This document shows, piece after piece, positions 44,601-56,297 of a stretch of 64,000 nucleotides of DNA. Numbering within the stretch: the stretch's first letter is position 1; every line of letters starts with the position of its first letter. The notes under the pieces are model-generated. The model was not told where the DNA came from. It saw nothing but the letters and a program-made list of their open reading frames with translations, and ran no database searches. This stretch comes from Pochonia chlamydosporia 170 (lineage: Eukaryota; Ascomycota; Sordariomycetes; Hypocreales; Clavicipitaceae): contig NC_035790.1 of NCBI RefSeq assembly GCF_001653235.2, forward strand, positions 5,270,001 to 5,334,000, in the 5' to 3' direction. A program made the translations under genes and the position numbers.

Positions 44601-46433
44601 TATGCTGATGTCGGTGAGGATATATTCAATAGTGTTTGCATCGGGACCCTGGATGAGTTCTCGGAGCTGGTTCTTGATGTGATGGGCGCCGCGAACGAAC
44701 TGATGCTAGATCGCCTGTCCCAAATTTGTCAAAGCTTGATCGGCAAATTTGTTACAACCCGCAACATTGCAAACCTCCTCAACGAGATTAGCCCTTGCTC
44801 AGTAACTGAATTCAGGGACGTTGGGCTGGAATACATTTGCTTGCAACTGGAATCAATGCTGGAGAACCATCTCCTCGATGGCCTTGACGAAGATATCCTT
44901 TTAGATTTGGATGATGTAGTGCGAAACAATCAGCTGGCTAGGTTTCCTATTGTGCGAAGTGGACGAGCTGACCTTCTGCTTCATGAACAGTATCCAGACT
45001 TGGCGCTTGATATTGAGGAGGAACGTCGCCGTTGGGTGAAAGAAATGGCATTTAAAGCCGTACAGAAGGACGAGGAAAAGAAGCTATCATCCTCGTACAA
45101 AGCACGCGTTGGCAGTCTGGACGAATCGGCAATGGCAACACAGACTCCGGATCGGTCTCGCCGCAAGTCGAGAGCTGGGCGGAATGAACCGTTTAGTCCT
45201 GCTTTACGGCCAAAAGATTCTCTTGCAGATCTGATATTTGAAATGGATGACGAGGCTAGTCCAAAGGTCAGTGGTCCGACATCGCCAGAGATGTTAGCTT
45301 CCTCAGGTGCCCGAAAGGAGCCGGACCTGGATAATATGCCCAAGCTCCCAGAAGCCTGGCGAAGCGCCAGTGGTAAACCAATGGGCGACCTTGATATCAC
45401 AAGCTCCCCAGCATTGGACCAGTTCTCCCTATCCCAACTACCTGCGTCTCAAATTGCAGCGGTACACCGGGGGAGCAGCTCCATTCAACCCGTATCACCA
45501 CCAACAAAAGCCACCAATGCTCCGTGGGCATCACCCATTCTACCTGCGTCAAAGCTGGACTTGAAAGATATCATGCAGGAAGCTACGTCGAAATCGGCGC
45601 TCACGGCCGGTTTAGCGTCACAGGCCAACAAGGCAGCTTCATCAAGCAAACCACTGGCCCGGATGTCTCAAAAGGAACGAAAGAGACAACAAGTTCAGCT
45701 AGCAGAGGTCGAGGCAGCCGCTGAGAAGGAAAAATCTACGTCGGTGCCTTGGCAAGAAGCCAGCTCTGGCGCTCGACCTGCACCTTGGAAGGCGGCTACC
45801 ACAGCACCAACTACGTCATTGAAGGATGTCATGCAGTCCGACAGTGCACAACATGGAGGCCAGGCGTTGTCCAAGAAACCTCTTTTGGCGGCAGAAGCCA
45901 TTCCTCAGCTGTCAAGGCGGAGAACAGCCTCTCCTGATACTCGTTTCCCAGGACAGGGCCGTGCTAATAGCTCGCCGGCGATACCTACGACATCGACATC
46001 ACGGTCATCCGAGAAGAAACCGCTTGTGCCGCATTCCAAATCGTATATCAAGCCAACAGCAAAGGCTGAACCAACACTGGGTGCAAGCATGGCGGATATT
46101 ATCGGACAACAACAGTTAGAGCAGCAAAGGGTCAAGGAAGCTGTAGCTAAGCGATCACTCCAAGAGATTCAAGAGGAGCAGGCCTTCCAGGAATGGTGGG
46201 ATCAGGAGAGTCGTCGAACACAAGAGGAGGAAGCCAGAAGACAAGCTAGGGGTAAGGAGAAGGAGCAATCTGGCAGTAACAGACGCGGACGAAAGGGCAG
46301 AGGCGGCAAGCCAAAGCCAATTGACAGCTCTGGTGGCGGTGAGAAGACAGGTGAAGTTGTGGCAAAGCGAACAGGTGGCAGCGCAGCTCCTTCGAGAGGC
46401 AGGGGAGGCAAAGCTAAAGGAGGCAAAAACTGA
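41611..46433 (+). CDS. Ankyrin-RCC1-BTB protein (IBtk-like)
   Basis: Two exons, 41611-42281 and 42338-46433 (donor GTATGT, acceptor CTAG), 1588 residues. Residues about 80-215 carry ankyrin-type repeats (NSRDHAGLSLLLRVASS, SGWNALHRSLYAGNISIARMLL, KDHEGNSPFDLY). About 240-670 is an RCC1 propeller (FYMFGSNKNMSLGVGDEN, YICGVGRGGRLGLGDENT, LWTWGLNSDSQLGY). Two BTB/POZ domains follow near 750-870 and 905-1010 (DADMVIELDGDEVLAHSHLV). The last 450 residues are disordered, ending in a charged coil and Lys/Arg/Gly-rich tail (RGRGGKAKGGKN). The order matches human IBTK, a Cullin-3 substrate adaptor, so an E3-adaptor role is plausible but inferred. It is divergent from the Odc carrier across the MITE-bearing gap. 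Confidence 0.88.
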
Positions 46434-49062
46434 TTTACCGGCGTACAATTGGAGTATCTGAGCAATAGAATACAATGGGCTATGGTGTTGGCGAATTTGC
46501 TGTGGCTGGGATAACTAGGCAGACTTGAATTTTTGTTTGATACCTGACGTGTGTGTCATGTTTTAGTAACTTTGATAATATTGCACTGGAATGCAGCTCG
46601 AAACCTGTAGATTCGATACATCAAGCAAATTTATGCCCCTGCATAGGCAGCAATGCCACAAAAGCATGGGTTACCACTCCACACTCTGGCACCAAAGGGC
46701 ATTCACCAGTCTGGTGGAAGCAAGCTCAATGACTCCTCGAGATGTGACTATTACATTATGCCACAGACAGGACATGATTGGAGAATCCCTGTGAGAACAG
46801 CATGCAGCTTGTAACACCATCAAGGTATCAACCAACCACTACGCACAAATTGCACATGTGTCATTGGAACAGCTCCCCAAGAACCAGTAGCCATCGAGGT
46901 TCGCCATGAGGGGGAAAGGGTAGCATTGGCAGCCTTGTATATGGAAACAGGATGCTGAGAGGTGAGACGCAGAGGTGCCTGGAGCTATTGCAGGCAGCTC
47001 CGCGTTAGCAGCACCCGGTTAGTCACTGCCGGTGGTCCTAGATCAGAGGGGTAATTCAAAATCGACAAATAGCTTGGATTCGGGACGCAGGACTACATTT
47101 CTGATTGCTTCTTATTATTGGTTGGTGTGCATGTTTTTGTTGACGTGGTGAGGCAGCCTGGCTGGGGAAACAGGCAGGCAGGTCTGAAGGTGGGGAAGAG
47201 TTGAAGGGTCCATGGCTGGGTATTTTTAATTTTTTTTTTTTTTTTTTTTTTTTGGCAGAGAGGCTTGAGCCATTGGAGTGTTTGTGGTTGAAGGCGTCAG
47301 TGAGTCAGGGTTGGTGGACGGCACGGACGTTGCTGCATTGTGAGTTGGGATGTTGCCATTTGATGGACATGGAGTTGGTTGCGTGAGAGGGAGAGGGAGA
47401 GGGAGAGTCGTGGTTGTCGCCATGTACCAACCGGATGGTGTTTGAGGGTTCCACTTGCACGGAGGACATTAGTCGTGGGGAAATGGGATGTGCAGTGAGA
47501 ATATGATGCATGAAGGTGAAGAGGTAGGAAATTGAGGTGCCTATTGGGGGTAATGAGTGCCATGCGATGGAGAATGCGCATGAGTGAGAGTCTTGGCTTG
47601 GTAAATGTCGTGAGCTACAAGATAGTGGAGGGACAGGCAGACTCAAAGTTCATCTGTTGATGGGTTGTTTCAAGACTAGGACTCGAGGACACACATGGAC
47701 GTGAAACTTGGCTGGTTCGTCTCTAGTGTCTTCAATGCTAAGGCTGTCCGCGTGGCCACAACGAACACTGAAGCCAGATGGTGTGCTTTTGTGTCAAAGT
47801 TCTCTAAAGTCGAGTATTGCTTGTGATCGGGAATCCGCAGTAGCAAGCAGGGAAGGAATGAACCAGATTCCAATTTCTAGGTGCCATTGCCGAGATTGTC
47901 GAATTGTGTCTCTCGATTAGCTTATTGCCGGTGTATTGCCCGACTCGAGACAGTAAATGGACGTGGCTGATGACGAAAGGGACTTGGAACTTGAGTCGTT
48001 CAAACTTGTGGACTCTCTCGTCTGGTGGTCGTCACGAGGACAGGACAGCAAATGGACCCTTGGGAATCTGTGGCTGTCGTGGACGAGTGACCGACCAGCG
48101 ACATCGACCAGCAAGGGAAAGAGCACTTGAGAGGTCCTGCGCCTGCATCTGCGGTCCATCTGTGTCCATCTGCGTCTTGAGGTGCACCACACCAGAACAG
48201 GGGCACGGGCATCCCCTTTTGAAGTCCATCATTATTTCGTCTGGTGGCCGGCCATCTTTTGCTTCATCAGTGTGCTCGAATATTCTTCTTTTTCTTCTAT
48301 CATTTGCATGGCTGTCTTGTACTTGGCTTGATTAAATTCATCTGGCCATCTCTGCACCCTATCGTTGGCCATATCTGCTATCTGCCCTCACGAGCTCCCA
48401 CTAGCGGCTTATCAGCCTCACACTGGACCAGACCAAGACTCCATCCACTTCGACCAAACCCAGACATTAATTGCGGATCGTCCATCACAGACCACTGACC
48501 AACCCCGGCTTGTCAACTGCCTTGTGGGGTGTGGATTGATGTGAGCTCCATGTCCATGTCACAGTCCCAGTCACAGTCCGTCCCAGTCCTAGTCCCAGAC
48601 CTCGTCTCGTGCTGGTACTCGTGTTTGTGCCTGTGCTTGTCCTTGGGATCGGTGCGACTATCGCTCAGGCTTCGTCCCGCGGCCCTTGTCCCGTCCGTCC
48701 TTGAACTACCAGACTGTGCTCAGACTGAAGACCTGCATCTCTCTTGTCATCAACTTACCAAGGCAGCTTATCGTCCGTCTCCTCCCCATCCATTCATCAC
48801 CGACCTGAAAGACGGGCGCAGAATCAGCGGCGTCATTCTTCCCCATATCGTCGGCTGCCGGTGCCGTCACCTCTTATCGTTCATACTACAGTCCTGCCGT
48901 CTTTGTTGCACCACCGACAGTCATTGACCATGGAAGAGTATCATCCTGATGCCACGACCCGTTCCTAATCGATTCACCTCCATCCCCTAGCATCGGTGCT
49001 CGCTATCTGGCTTTCCTTTTCATCTGTAGCCAGGCTGCTCATAGCTCGAGTGCACCGCAGTC
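46434..49062. other. 2.6-kb intergenic region with simple repeats
   Basis: It lies between the IBtk-like and ATG13 genes, both on the plus strand. It contains a 24-base T run (47230-47253), a GGGAGA run near 47390-47407 and a CCCAGTC-type simple repeat at about 48560-48600. The last kilobase is pyrimidine-rich and could include a long ATG13 leader with several short upstream frames. No gene was recognised. Confidence 0.55.
47230..47253 (+). repeat. Poly(T) tract, 24 bases
   Basis: An uninterrupted run of 24 T, preceded by TTTTTAA. It could be an old poly(A) tail of a minus-strand retroinsertion, but no retro-element sequence or target duplication is visible beside it, so a simple mononucleotide repeat is the default reading. 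Confidence 0.9.
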
Positions 49063-52024
49063 ATGCATCAGCAGGCGAGACAGCCGCCCAGGCTGTCCGT
49101 ATCGCCAGCGTCATCGCCGCAGATCAACCAAATCAGCCAGATCCGATCCAACACCACCAGAGATGCCGCACAAAACAACCGCCAACGAGCCGGCTCCAAT
49201 GTCTCTGGGAGAGATCCCGTGTCATCCCCGACCGTAGAAAATCATCCTACCATGGGTCCTCCGGCGGATTCCATCAAGAAGCTGGATCAGATCGTCCAGG
49301 TATGTGCTTTGCATGTGGCCCATGCCTATGCCTACGCATCTCCTAAGGGAACCGCTAGTAGCTAACGATGCATTGCCAGAACTTCTTCAACAAAGCCGCC
49401 GTTCTGATTCTCGAGTCCAGAATGAGAGTGAAGCCTACACGTAATGCAAACGGACAGAGGAAGACGAATAAATGGGTAAGGAATCTGATGGTGGGATACA
49501 ATGCCGAATCTTTTGCTGATATTCCCCTTCGCCACAGTTTCAAATAGAGACGGACGAATTAGACGACTTCAGAGACGATCTCAAGATTTGGAAAACATGC
49601 GGAAGCTTGGAACATCACCCACCACCTTTAATAATTGAGGTTTATCTGGATACGTCCAGCCTCAAAGAGAGCCAAAGTCTTGTCATTCTTGATGACGAAG
49701 GCAAGCGTTGGGATGTAATGGAACAACTAAACTCATCCGAATCCTCAAGTGGCAGTTATCACACTGCCCCAACATCAAGAAATGCAGAAGTCATACTCGA
49801 GCGATGGCGTATCGATCTGAAGACAACCGGAACTGTTCCCACCGAGGACTTTGGTCCAATCCTGCCCACAATCTACAAGAAGGCTATTGTCTTCTTTCGA
49901 TCTCTGTTCATCACAACCAAGCTCCTGCCAGCTTGGAAATTCGCCAGCCAAGGTCCAGCAAAGTCTTCGCATCCTGCCCTCACTCCCCGATGCCGTATTC
50001 GTACAAGCGAGCCAGGCAGGTTAGCTACGGATTTACTGAAGCAGCCAATCGATGGTCGACGGGACCCTGTTACTGAATATGTGTTTGGGGATCTTGATGT
50101 ACCCGTTGGGCGACTTAGCACAGCCGTCACATATCGCAATGACTGCAGCTTCCGCATTGACGATGCCGAGTCATTACTAAGTTCTCGCTTTATGGGAGTT
50201 GATGAGAATTTCTTCAAACCTTCAGTTCCCCAGAGGACTGACCGACCGCATGGTCAGATTGCAGAAGTTGGGTCACTCCGTGACCATCGTCGTGGCACTG
50301 CACTGAGCGACCTTCACCAAACCTATGGCAGCTTGTCAACATTCCACGGTGATGGCCCACTGGGAACAAGCCCCCTATCAGCACTGAGATCCGTCAAACC
50401 CCCTGGCTCAGATACTAGCTCTCCGCCTTCATCTTTCCCAACAAACACTGGTGTTGAAGTCGCCCCTAGTTCCATGCCCATTTCAAGTCGAGTGCCAGCA
50501 CCTCGTCCGGTTACCAGTCGGCCCGGTGAGAGCTCAAGCAGGCGGACTTCAATATCGTTCCAACCCTTTAAAGCTGGATCCCTCTCCGGATCACCGGTTC
50601 CACGACATTTGGAGCCCGAATCTCCTTCATATGCACACTCACAAACACGCCCTGTCAGCTTCCCAGTAAGCTCACAACCTCGCAGCAGAAGTTCACTGAC
50701 GGCAGGGATGCCCGCCTCCCTTCGTGGCGGGCCACCCTCCACGTCTGTTGAAACACCAACGGTTGGTTCGCCTCGTCCAGCGTCCACCGGCCGTTATAGC
50801 AGCAGTTTCACGCATCGACGAGGGCGTCCGTCCTTGGGCCGAGCCGGTGACGACGAACAAAATAGTAGCGGACGACAGAGCCTCGCCTCTTCGGTAGCAC
50901 AACCGGGGTCAGGTTTACTGGCGGAAACTGGAGGTAGTTCTGGATCATTACACGTGGAGGAGGATGATATCTCGGACTTTTTGAAAGCTCTGGATAGCCG
51001 TAAAACTCTCAAGAGCTTTGAGCCGGCCAAACGTGGTGAATCGGCGACGAATCGAACGGTGGCCCAGCTGTCCAAGTTTCACTTGATGCGAGACTCGAAT
51101 AACGCACTGACAGAGTCCATGACCTCGTCAATGCAAATGCAACGGTCTTCCAGCTCCTCAAGCCGGCAACTAACAAGCGTTCCTGGCATGGTTGCCCCGG
51201 CTTCCATGTCTGCCTCCTCTTCTCCTGGCAAGCCCGTGTCCCCCCACACACCCCATACGCCCGCGATTCCATCTCGGTTAAGCGAGAACTCAATAATCGA
51301 CTACACTGCTACCGGAAGAATATCATCTAGAGGTGGCCGCCGGCAAGAACCTACAGTACCAGAACCAAGCAGAGAAAGTACCATTACGCAGGAGGGTACA
51401 ACTGCTATTGATATACCATTGTCGCCACGCCTGGGTTCGTATCAAAGGCGCTCAAGCTCCGCAGCTCAACAGACTCGGGCAATGGTTGAGGATGACGACA
51501 CAGACTTGGCATTTGCTGGCGCGCATCGCAGCATCAGTCTTGGAGCTGACGACAGAGAACCCCCTACCATGAGCATCTTACTGGGCCGACAGATGCAAAT
51601 GGAGGAAGAGTCGGCAGGTGGTGAGGGCATCACAAGTAGCCTGCAACCGGCAGCCGAGATTCAGCCGTCAGATGCGTCGACATCGGATGTTATGCAACGT
51701 GGCTCCAATGACGACAATCTCCCGGATGGGTTGATACCTTCAAGTGCTCAGTCGGGGTCACCATTCCCAAGACGACGATATGCGGGCATGGGGGCAGCTT
51801 CCAAAGCAACACCACCGCAATCATCACGGGGTAGCTTTACTGGATCACTCAGCCGGTTAGGGCGGGCAGATGATGAGTCGGTTGGCGAGGAGCCGCTTGT
51901 ATTCGACCTATCGGAAATGGACGCGCAAGGCAGACGTAGCCTGGAAGAAGGACGTGGAGGAGGCAACGCAAGCAGTGAACGGGGAGCATTTGAGCCAAGG
52001 GGTACAACACGAAGAGGGTGGTAA
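49063..52024 (+). CDS. ATG13: Autophagy-related protein 13 (Atg13)
   Basis: Three exons: 49063-49299, 49380-49475 and 49538-52024 (donors GTATGT and GTAAGG, acceptors CCAG and ACAG), 939 residues. After a short disordered N-terminus, the HORMA domain occupies about 75-300: KLDQIVQNFFNKAAVLILES, NKWFQIETDELDDFRDDL, PPPLIIEVYLDTS, LVILDDEGKRWDV, YKKAIVFFRSLFITTKLLP. The rest is Ser/Pro-rich and disordered, with an acidic patch (EEDDISDFLKALDSRKTL) that fits the Atg17/Atg1-binding zone of the family. Atg13 is the regulatory scaffold of the Atg1 kinase complex at the phagophore assembly site; TOR and PKA phosphorylation in the Ser-rich tail is known for the family. Confidence 0.95.
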
Positions 52025-53826
52025 AAAGAAGGGTTTTATTGACCAACTGGATCGCATCCACTTTTGCATCTGCATGAAACAGAAGCACATATTGTTGATT
52101 TTTGGATATAAGGGCGCAGCAGAGGCATTGACATTGCTTTATTGACAAAAGAACAATGCTCCAATATGGAGGCACTACATAGGCACTGCATACGTACTTA
52201 AGGTATGTTGGTGCATTCAATGCTGGGTTTTACTGTTGATGTGCTGCGCTTCATGGTTTCTTTGGCGTTTTTAGGCTGTGGTGGCATATAGGTATATGCA
52301 TTTTCCAAGCATTTTTCACTTTAGGGCGGTGTGTCCTCGGTACGATGCAGGTCGGGGGGAAACGGTACAGTACAGAATGGAATATGACGGGAGTTTTGTT
52401 GAACAATGAAGTACAAATTTTGCGGTGCGGCCCATTGATATGGCATGGTCAGGTCAATGAGAATGTCAAGCATCAAGTGTGTATGAAGACTGGGTAGAAT
52501 ATTTTTTGGGCATGTGCTGTTAAATAGTTTGTGGTCTGAAGATATTGGACATGGGAACTAGTATACATATGTTATGAAGACGAATATGTTGAATCATGTG
52601 TGGCCGGTGGAAGCATGTGAAGACTGAGGACGCTTGTGCAAACTTATCTACCTAGGTATATACAGTCTGTGGTTAAATGTACTTGCCCATATCCAAGTAT
52701 AGACTAACACACCTCAATGCGCCTTGGCATACAACGCGGTATGCGATATATTTCCTTTGTTTAAATACTTTCTACCCCCCACTGTACCTAGATACCTGGG
52801 TACCTACCTAGGTATGTATCATGGACGGGGTACTCGACCCTCAGGCTCGAGGTATTGACGTACGCGGCAGCTGAGAAAGTAGTAAGTAATCGTGTGGTCT
52901 TGCGCGGCACAGGTCGGTGAGAGTCTATAAGAAACATTTATAGCTGGCATGCACATCAAGTATGCATGGATGGGTGAATGGATGTAAGAGGGTATGGGAA
53001 CCGGATGGGGTATGCTTGTGTGGAGTGGCGCGTGGCAACCACGTAATGGGTCTTGAAGGATGACGGGTCTACTCCGTAGAGCCTGGGAGGGACTTTGAGG
53101 GAAAGCTCATGTTGGGCTGAGGCTGAGTCGCCCCTCTACCAAGTGCTGAAGTGGCTAGGCAAGGCTGGCTGGAGGAAAACAAGCAGGTGGATGGATGACG
53201 AGGTAGGACAAGGATGGGGCATATCGATGGCAAAAGTGACGAAGACGTCTGGTGGTTCAAAGTGCAAACATTTGGGGCTGTAGCATGGCCCATTGTGATG
53301 AGGAGGAAAGGTGGTCAATTTAATGTTGGCAAAGTTGATTAGTATTGTATTATTACGAGAGTCACCAGCCACAGCCATATTGATGCAGCTGCGGACACAC
53401 AGTCAATGAGAGGCATGAGCGAGTGCCGCCTCATTTGATCCCTCCGAAGCCTAAAGTGATACCAGAGCAGAGCTGACCGGTCCAGTGCTAAGGCCAACTT
53501 ACGCTGCCTGTCCTGGTCCGCTCCTACATGAACCAGTGCCACTCTCATCACAGTCTCCATACTAAAGCCAACATCTGTTCGATCTCGCCTCAACCTCTCT
53601 CCACCACCTTTCGAGCTACACCTTCCACAACACCGACTCGAATAATTACCGTTTCCCTTACTACTACGCCAGCTATCGCATCCGTATACCAAACCGGCCG
53701 CCGAACTCTCCCTTTTACCTCCCGCGCAGGTGCGAGGCGGCACTGAGCTGAGCTTCACCAACCACCGAACCGACCAGGCAATAGGTGCCTCGCAACGTCA
53801 TAGCCAAGCAGTCGCTGTCTGCTGCC
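52025..53826. other. 1.8-kb intergenic region with MITE and TACCTAGGTA palindromes
   Basis: It lies between ATG13 and HSE1. It holds an inverted-repeat element at 52661-52786, flanked by two copies of the palindrome TACCTAGGTA (52649-52658 and 52805-52814) within a run of TACCTA-like words. No gene-like frame. The stretch above 53500 is pyrimidine-rich and probably HSE1 leader. Confidence 0.55.
52661..52786 (+). mobile_element. MITE copy D
   Basis: 126 bp, TA at both edges. Left end TACAGTCTGTGGTTAAATGT; right end, read on the opposite strand, TACAGTGGGGGGTAGAAAGT. It shares GCCCATATCCAAGTATA with copy C and GACTAACACA with copy B. No coding capacity. Confidence 0.85.
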
Positions 53827-56100
53827 ATGTTTCGAGCGCAAGCGGCCGGGCCGTTTGACGATGTCGTCGGTAAGCTTCATGCGAGATATATGGCACATGG
53901 ATGATGCCTGTGAATATTTTCCCCGACTCTTTGAAGCTAACAGATGCTCTTCTCCTCACAGCCAAGGCGACCGACGAGAACCTCACTTCGGAAGACTGGG
54001 GCGCCATCATCGAGGTGTGCGACAAGGTCACCAGCGATACCAGCGGACCCAAGGAGGCTGTTCAGAGCATGATTAAACGTCTTGCACATCGGAATGCGAA
54101 TGTACAGCTGTACACTTTGGAGGTATGATTTCTTAATTCTGTCCCCAAGACCCGGACGGACAAGTACGATGTGACACGAGGGGTAGCTTGCTAACCTGAC
54201 GATGCACCCACCCAACAGCTTGCACACGCTCTATGCCAGAACTGCGGCAAACCCATGCACCGCGAAGTGTCTAGTCGAGCCTTTACCGACGCCCTTCTCA
54301 AGCTGGCAAATGACCGAAACACCCATTCCCAAGTCAAGGCCAAGATCCTCGAGAAGATGAAGGAGTGGACCGACATGTTTAGCAGGGACGCCGAACTGGG
54401 AATCATGAACGACGCCTACTTCCGCCTCAAGCAGACAAACCCTACCTTGCAGGCACCCAGCGCGCCGCAGAAGCAGGGTCTCACAGAAGCGGATAGACAA
54501 AAGGAGGATGACGAACTCCAGATGGCCTTGAAACTCAGCTTGCAGGACGAGGAGCGCAAGAAGACAACGGCACAGGCCGGTCCCAGCAACCAGAGCGGCA
54601 CTGGCAATCAGCAATCATCCTCCCCGGCTCCGGCAGTCCCGGCTGGCACCACGGCCGCGACTGTGAGCAGAGTGCGAGCTCTGTACGACTTTGTGCCGTC
54701 TGAGGCTGGTGAGCTCGAGTTCAAAAAGGGCGATGTTATTGCTGTGCTGGAAAGTGTCTACAAGGACTGGTGGCGAGGTTCTCTCAAGGGAAAGACTGGC
54801 ATCTTCCCACTCAACTATGTGGAAAAGCTGACGGATCCTACCCCGGATGAGCTGCAGAGAGAGGCACAGATGGAGGCGGAGGTGTTTGCGGAGATTAAGA
54901 ACGTGGAGAAACTGCTTACCTTGTTGAGTGCGTCGAACACGGCGCCTCGTGAGGAGGACAATGAGGAGATTTCGGTACGTTTCCCCAGTCAGTAGTGGAT
55001 ATGTTGGTGGTTTAACAGCATGCTAACGTGAATGCAGAAGCTATACCACCAGACGTTGGCGATTCGGCCGAAGCTCATTAAGCTTATTGAAAAGTACTCG
55101 CAAAAGAAGGGTGTGTAGTTCAATATCCAATTGTGACCACTCTGCAGCGCTAACAACATCATAGACGACTTCACCCAGCTCAACGAAAAGTTCATCAAGG
55201 CTCGACGAGACTACGAAGCCCTATTGGAGTCGTCCATGTCTCATCCTCCTCAGCCCAACTATCAGCAATATGCTATGCGTCCCGGTCCTCCTGCCCAGGG
55301 TTATCCTGCCGGCGGATATCAGGGACAGCCACCTCCACAAGATCCTTACTACAACCAAGCTCCTCCCGCAGGTATGTATTCCCTACGACCTTGAAAACCT
55401 ACATCATGAACTTTACACTGACACTTCCTCACCAGACCACCCCCACTACCAAGCTAGCTCTCCGCCACCAAACAACTTCCAACCTCAAGGCACTCCCGCG
55501 CCCTTCTACGTTGCAGGAGCTGAGGTTCCATCCCACGCACCGTCTCAACCTCAGCAACCGCCCCAGCAATACCCTCCAAGAGACGATACCCCGAGCCTCG
55601 GACCCCCCGGCGGCAAGCAACCAGCTGCCGTAAACCCATCGTCACCTCCACCGCAGACCTTCACCCCCTACTCTCACCCCCAGCAACCTCCTCCGCAAAA
55701 CGCCGCTCCCTACGCCCAAGTTCCCAACCAGCAGCAGCAACAGCAGCGACCGCAAAGCACATACGGCGCCCAAGAACTCGCCACCTCGGTGTACGACTCC
55801 CCCATTGCACCGCACAATCCCACCGCCGCGCCATTTGGACAACAACAATACCAGTCGTACAACCCGCCTGACCAGGCTCCTCCGCCGGCACCAACAGGCC
55901 AAGCTCCCCCTCCGCCTAATTCAATGTCCCCTGCGCCGTTGCAGCCAGGTGGTGCGGCGTACGATGCTCGTCACGGATTACCTAGCCAGGGGGCGCCAGT
56001 TGATTCCCGTCCCCCACAGCCGCAGTATAAGCCGTATGTGCCGCCTGGGGATGGGCCCTCGCCGAATGATTATTACAGACAGGGTGGGAATCCTTATTAA
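53827..56100 (+). CDS. HSE1: ESCRT-0 subunit Hse1 (STAM homolog)
   Basis: Six exons: 53827-53869, 53962-54122, 54219-54974, 55038-55110, 55165-55371 and 55436-56100, total 634 residues, all junctions GT-AG and in phase. The VHS domain spans about 5-145 (FDDVVAKATDENLTSEDWGAI, KRLAHRNANVQLYTLELAHAL). A UIM lies near 163-180 (DDELQMALKLSLQDEE) and an SH3 domain at about 218-275 (RVRALYDFVPSEAGELEFKKGD, GIFPLNYVEKL). A GAT-type helical segment comes next (LYHQTLAIRPKLIKLIEKYS, DDFTQLNEKFIKARRDYEALL), then a Pro/Gln-rich tail. With Vps27 it sorts ubiquitinated cargo at endosomes into multivesicular bodies. The last intron cuts the Pro-rich tail. It is convergent with the SNF2 gene, about 200 bp apart. 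Confidence 0.95.
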
Positions 56101-56297
56101 TGTAGTAGGAGTATATGTGAATTGATTTGATTCTTATGTATTGACCACGCTATCATGTGATACGTCTGTCTACAAACACCAGTGCCATTACGCCGTAGTA
56201 AATATCATCTAGCTCTAAGCCAACCCTACCATGCCAGCAATCATGCCAAACCAGCTCAAATCATACTCATAATCAAGCATCATGATGCAATTTCAAC

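Noticed and set aside
47230..47253. Poly(T) run as evidence of a retroposed gene
   Set aside because: No adjacent retrogene, LINE-like sequence or flanking target-site duplication was found.
49708..50076. 122-codon plus frame inside ATG13
   Set aside because: It is an out-of-frame shadow of the Atg13 HORMA-domain exon with no domain of its own.
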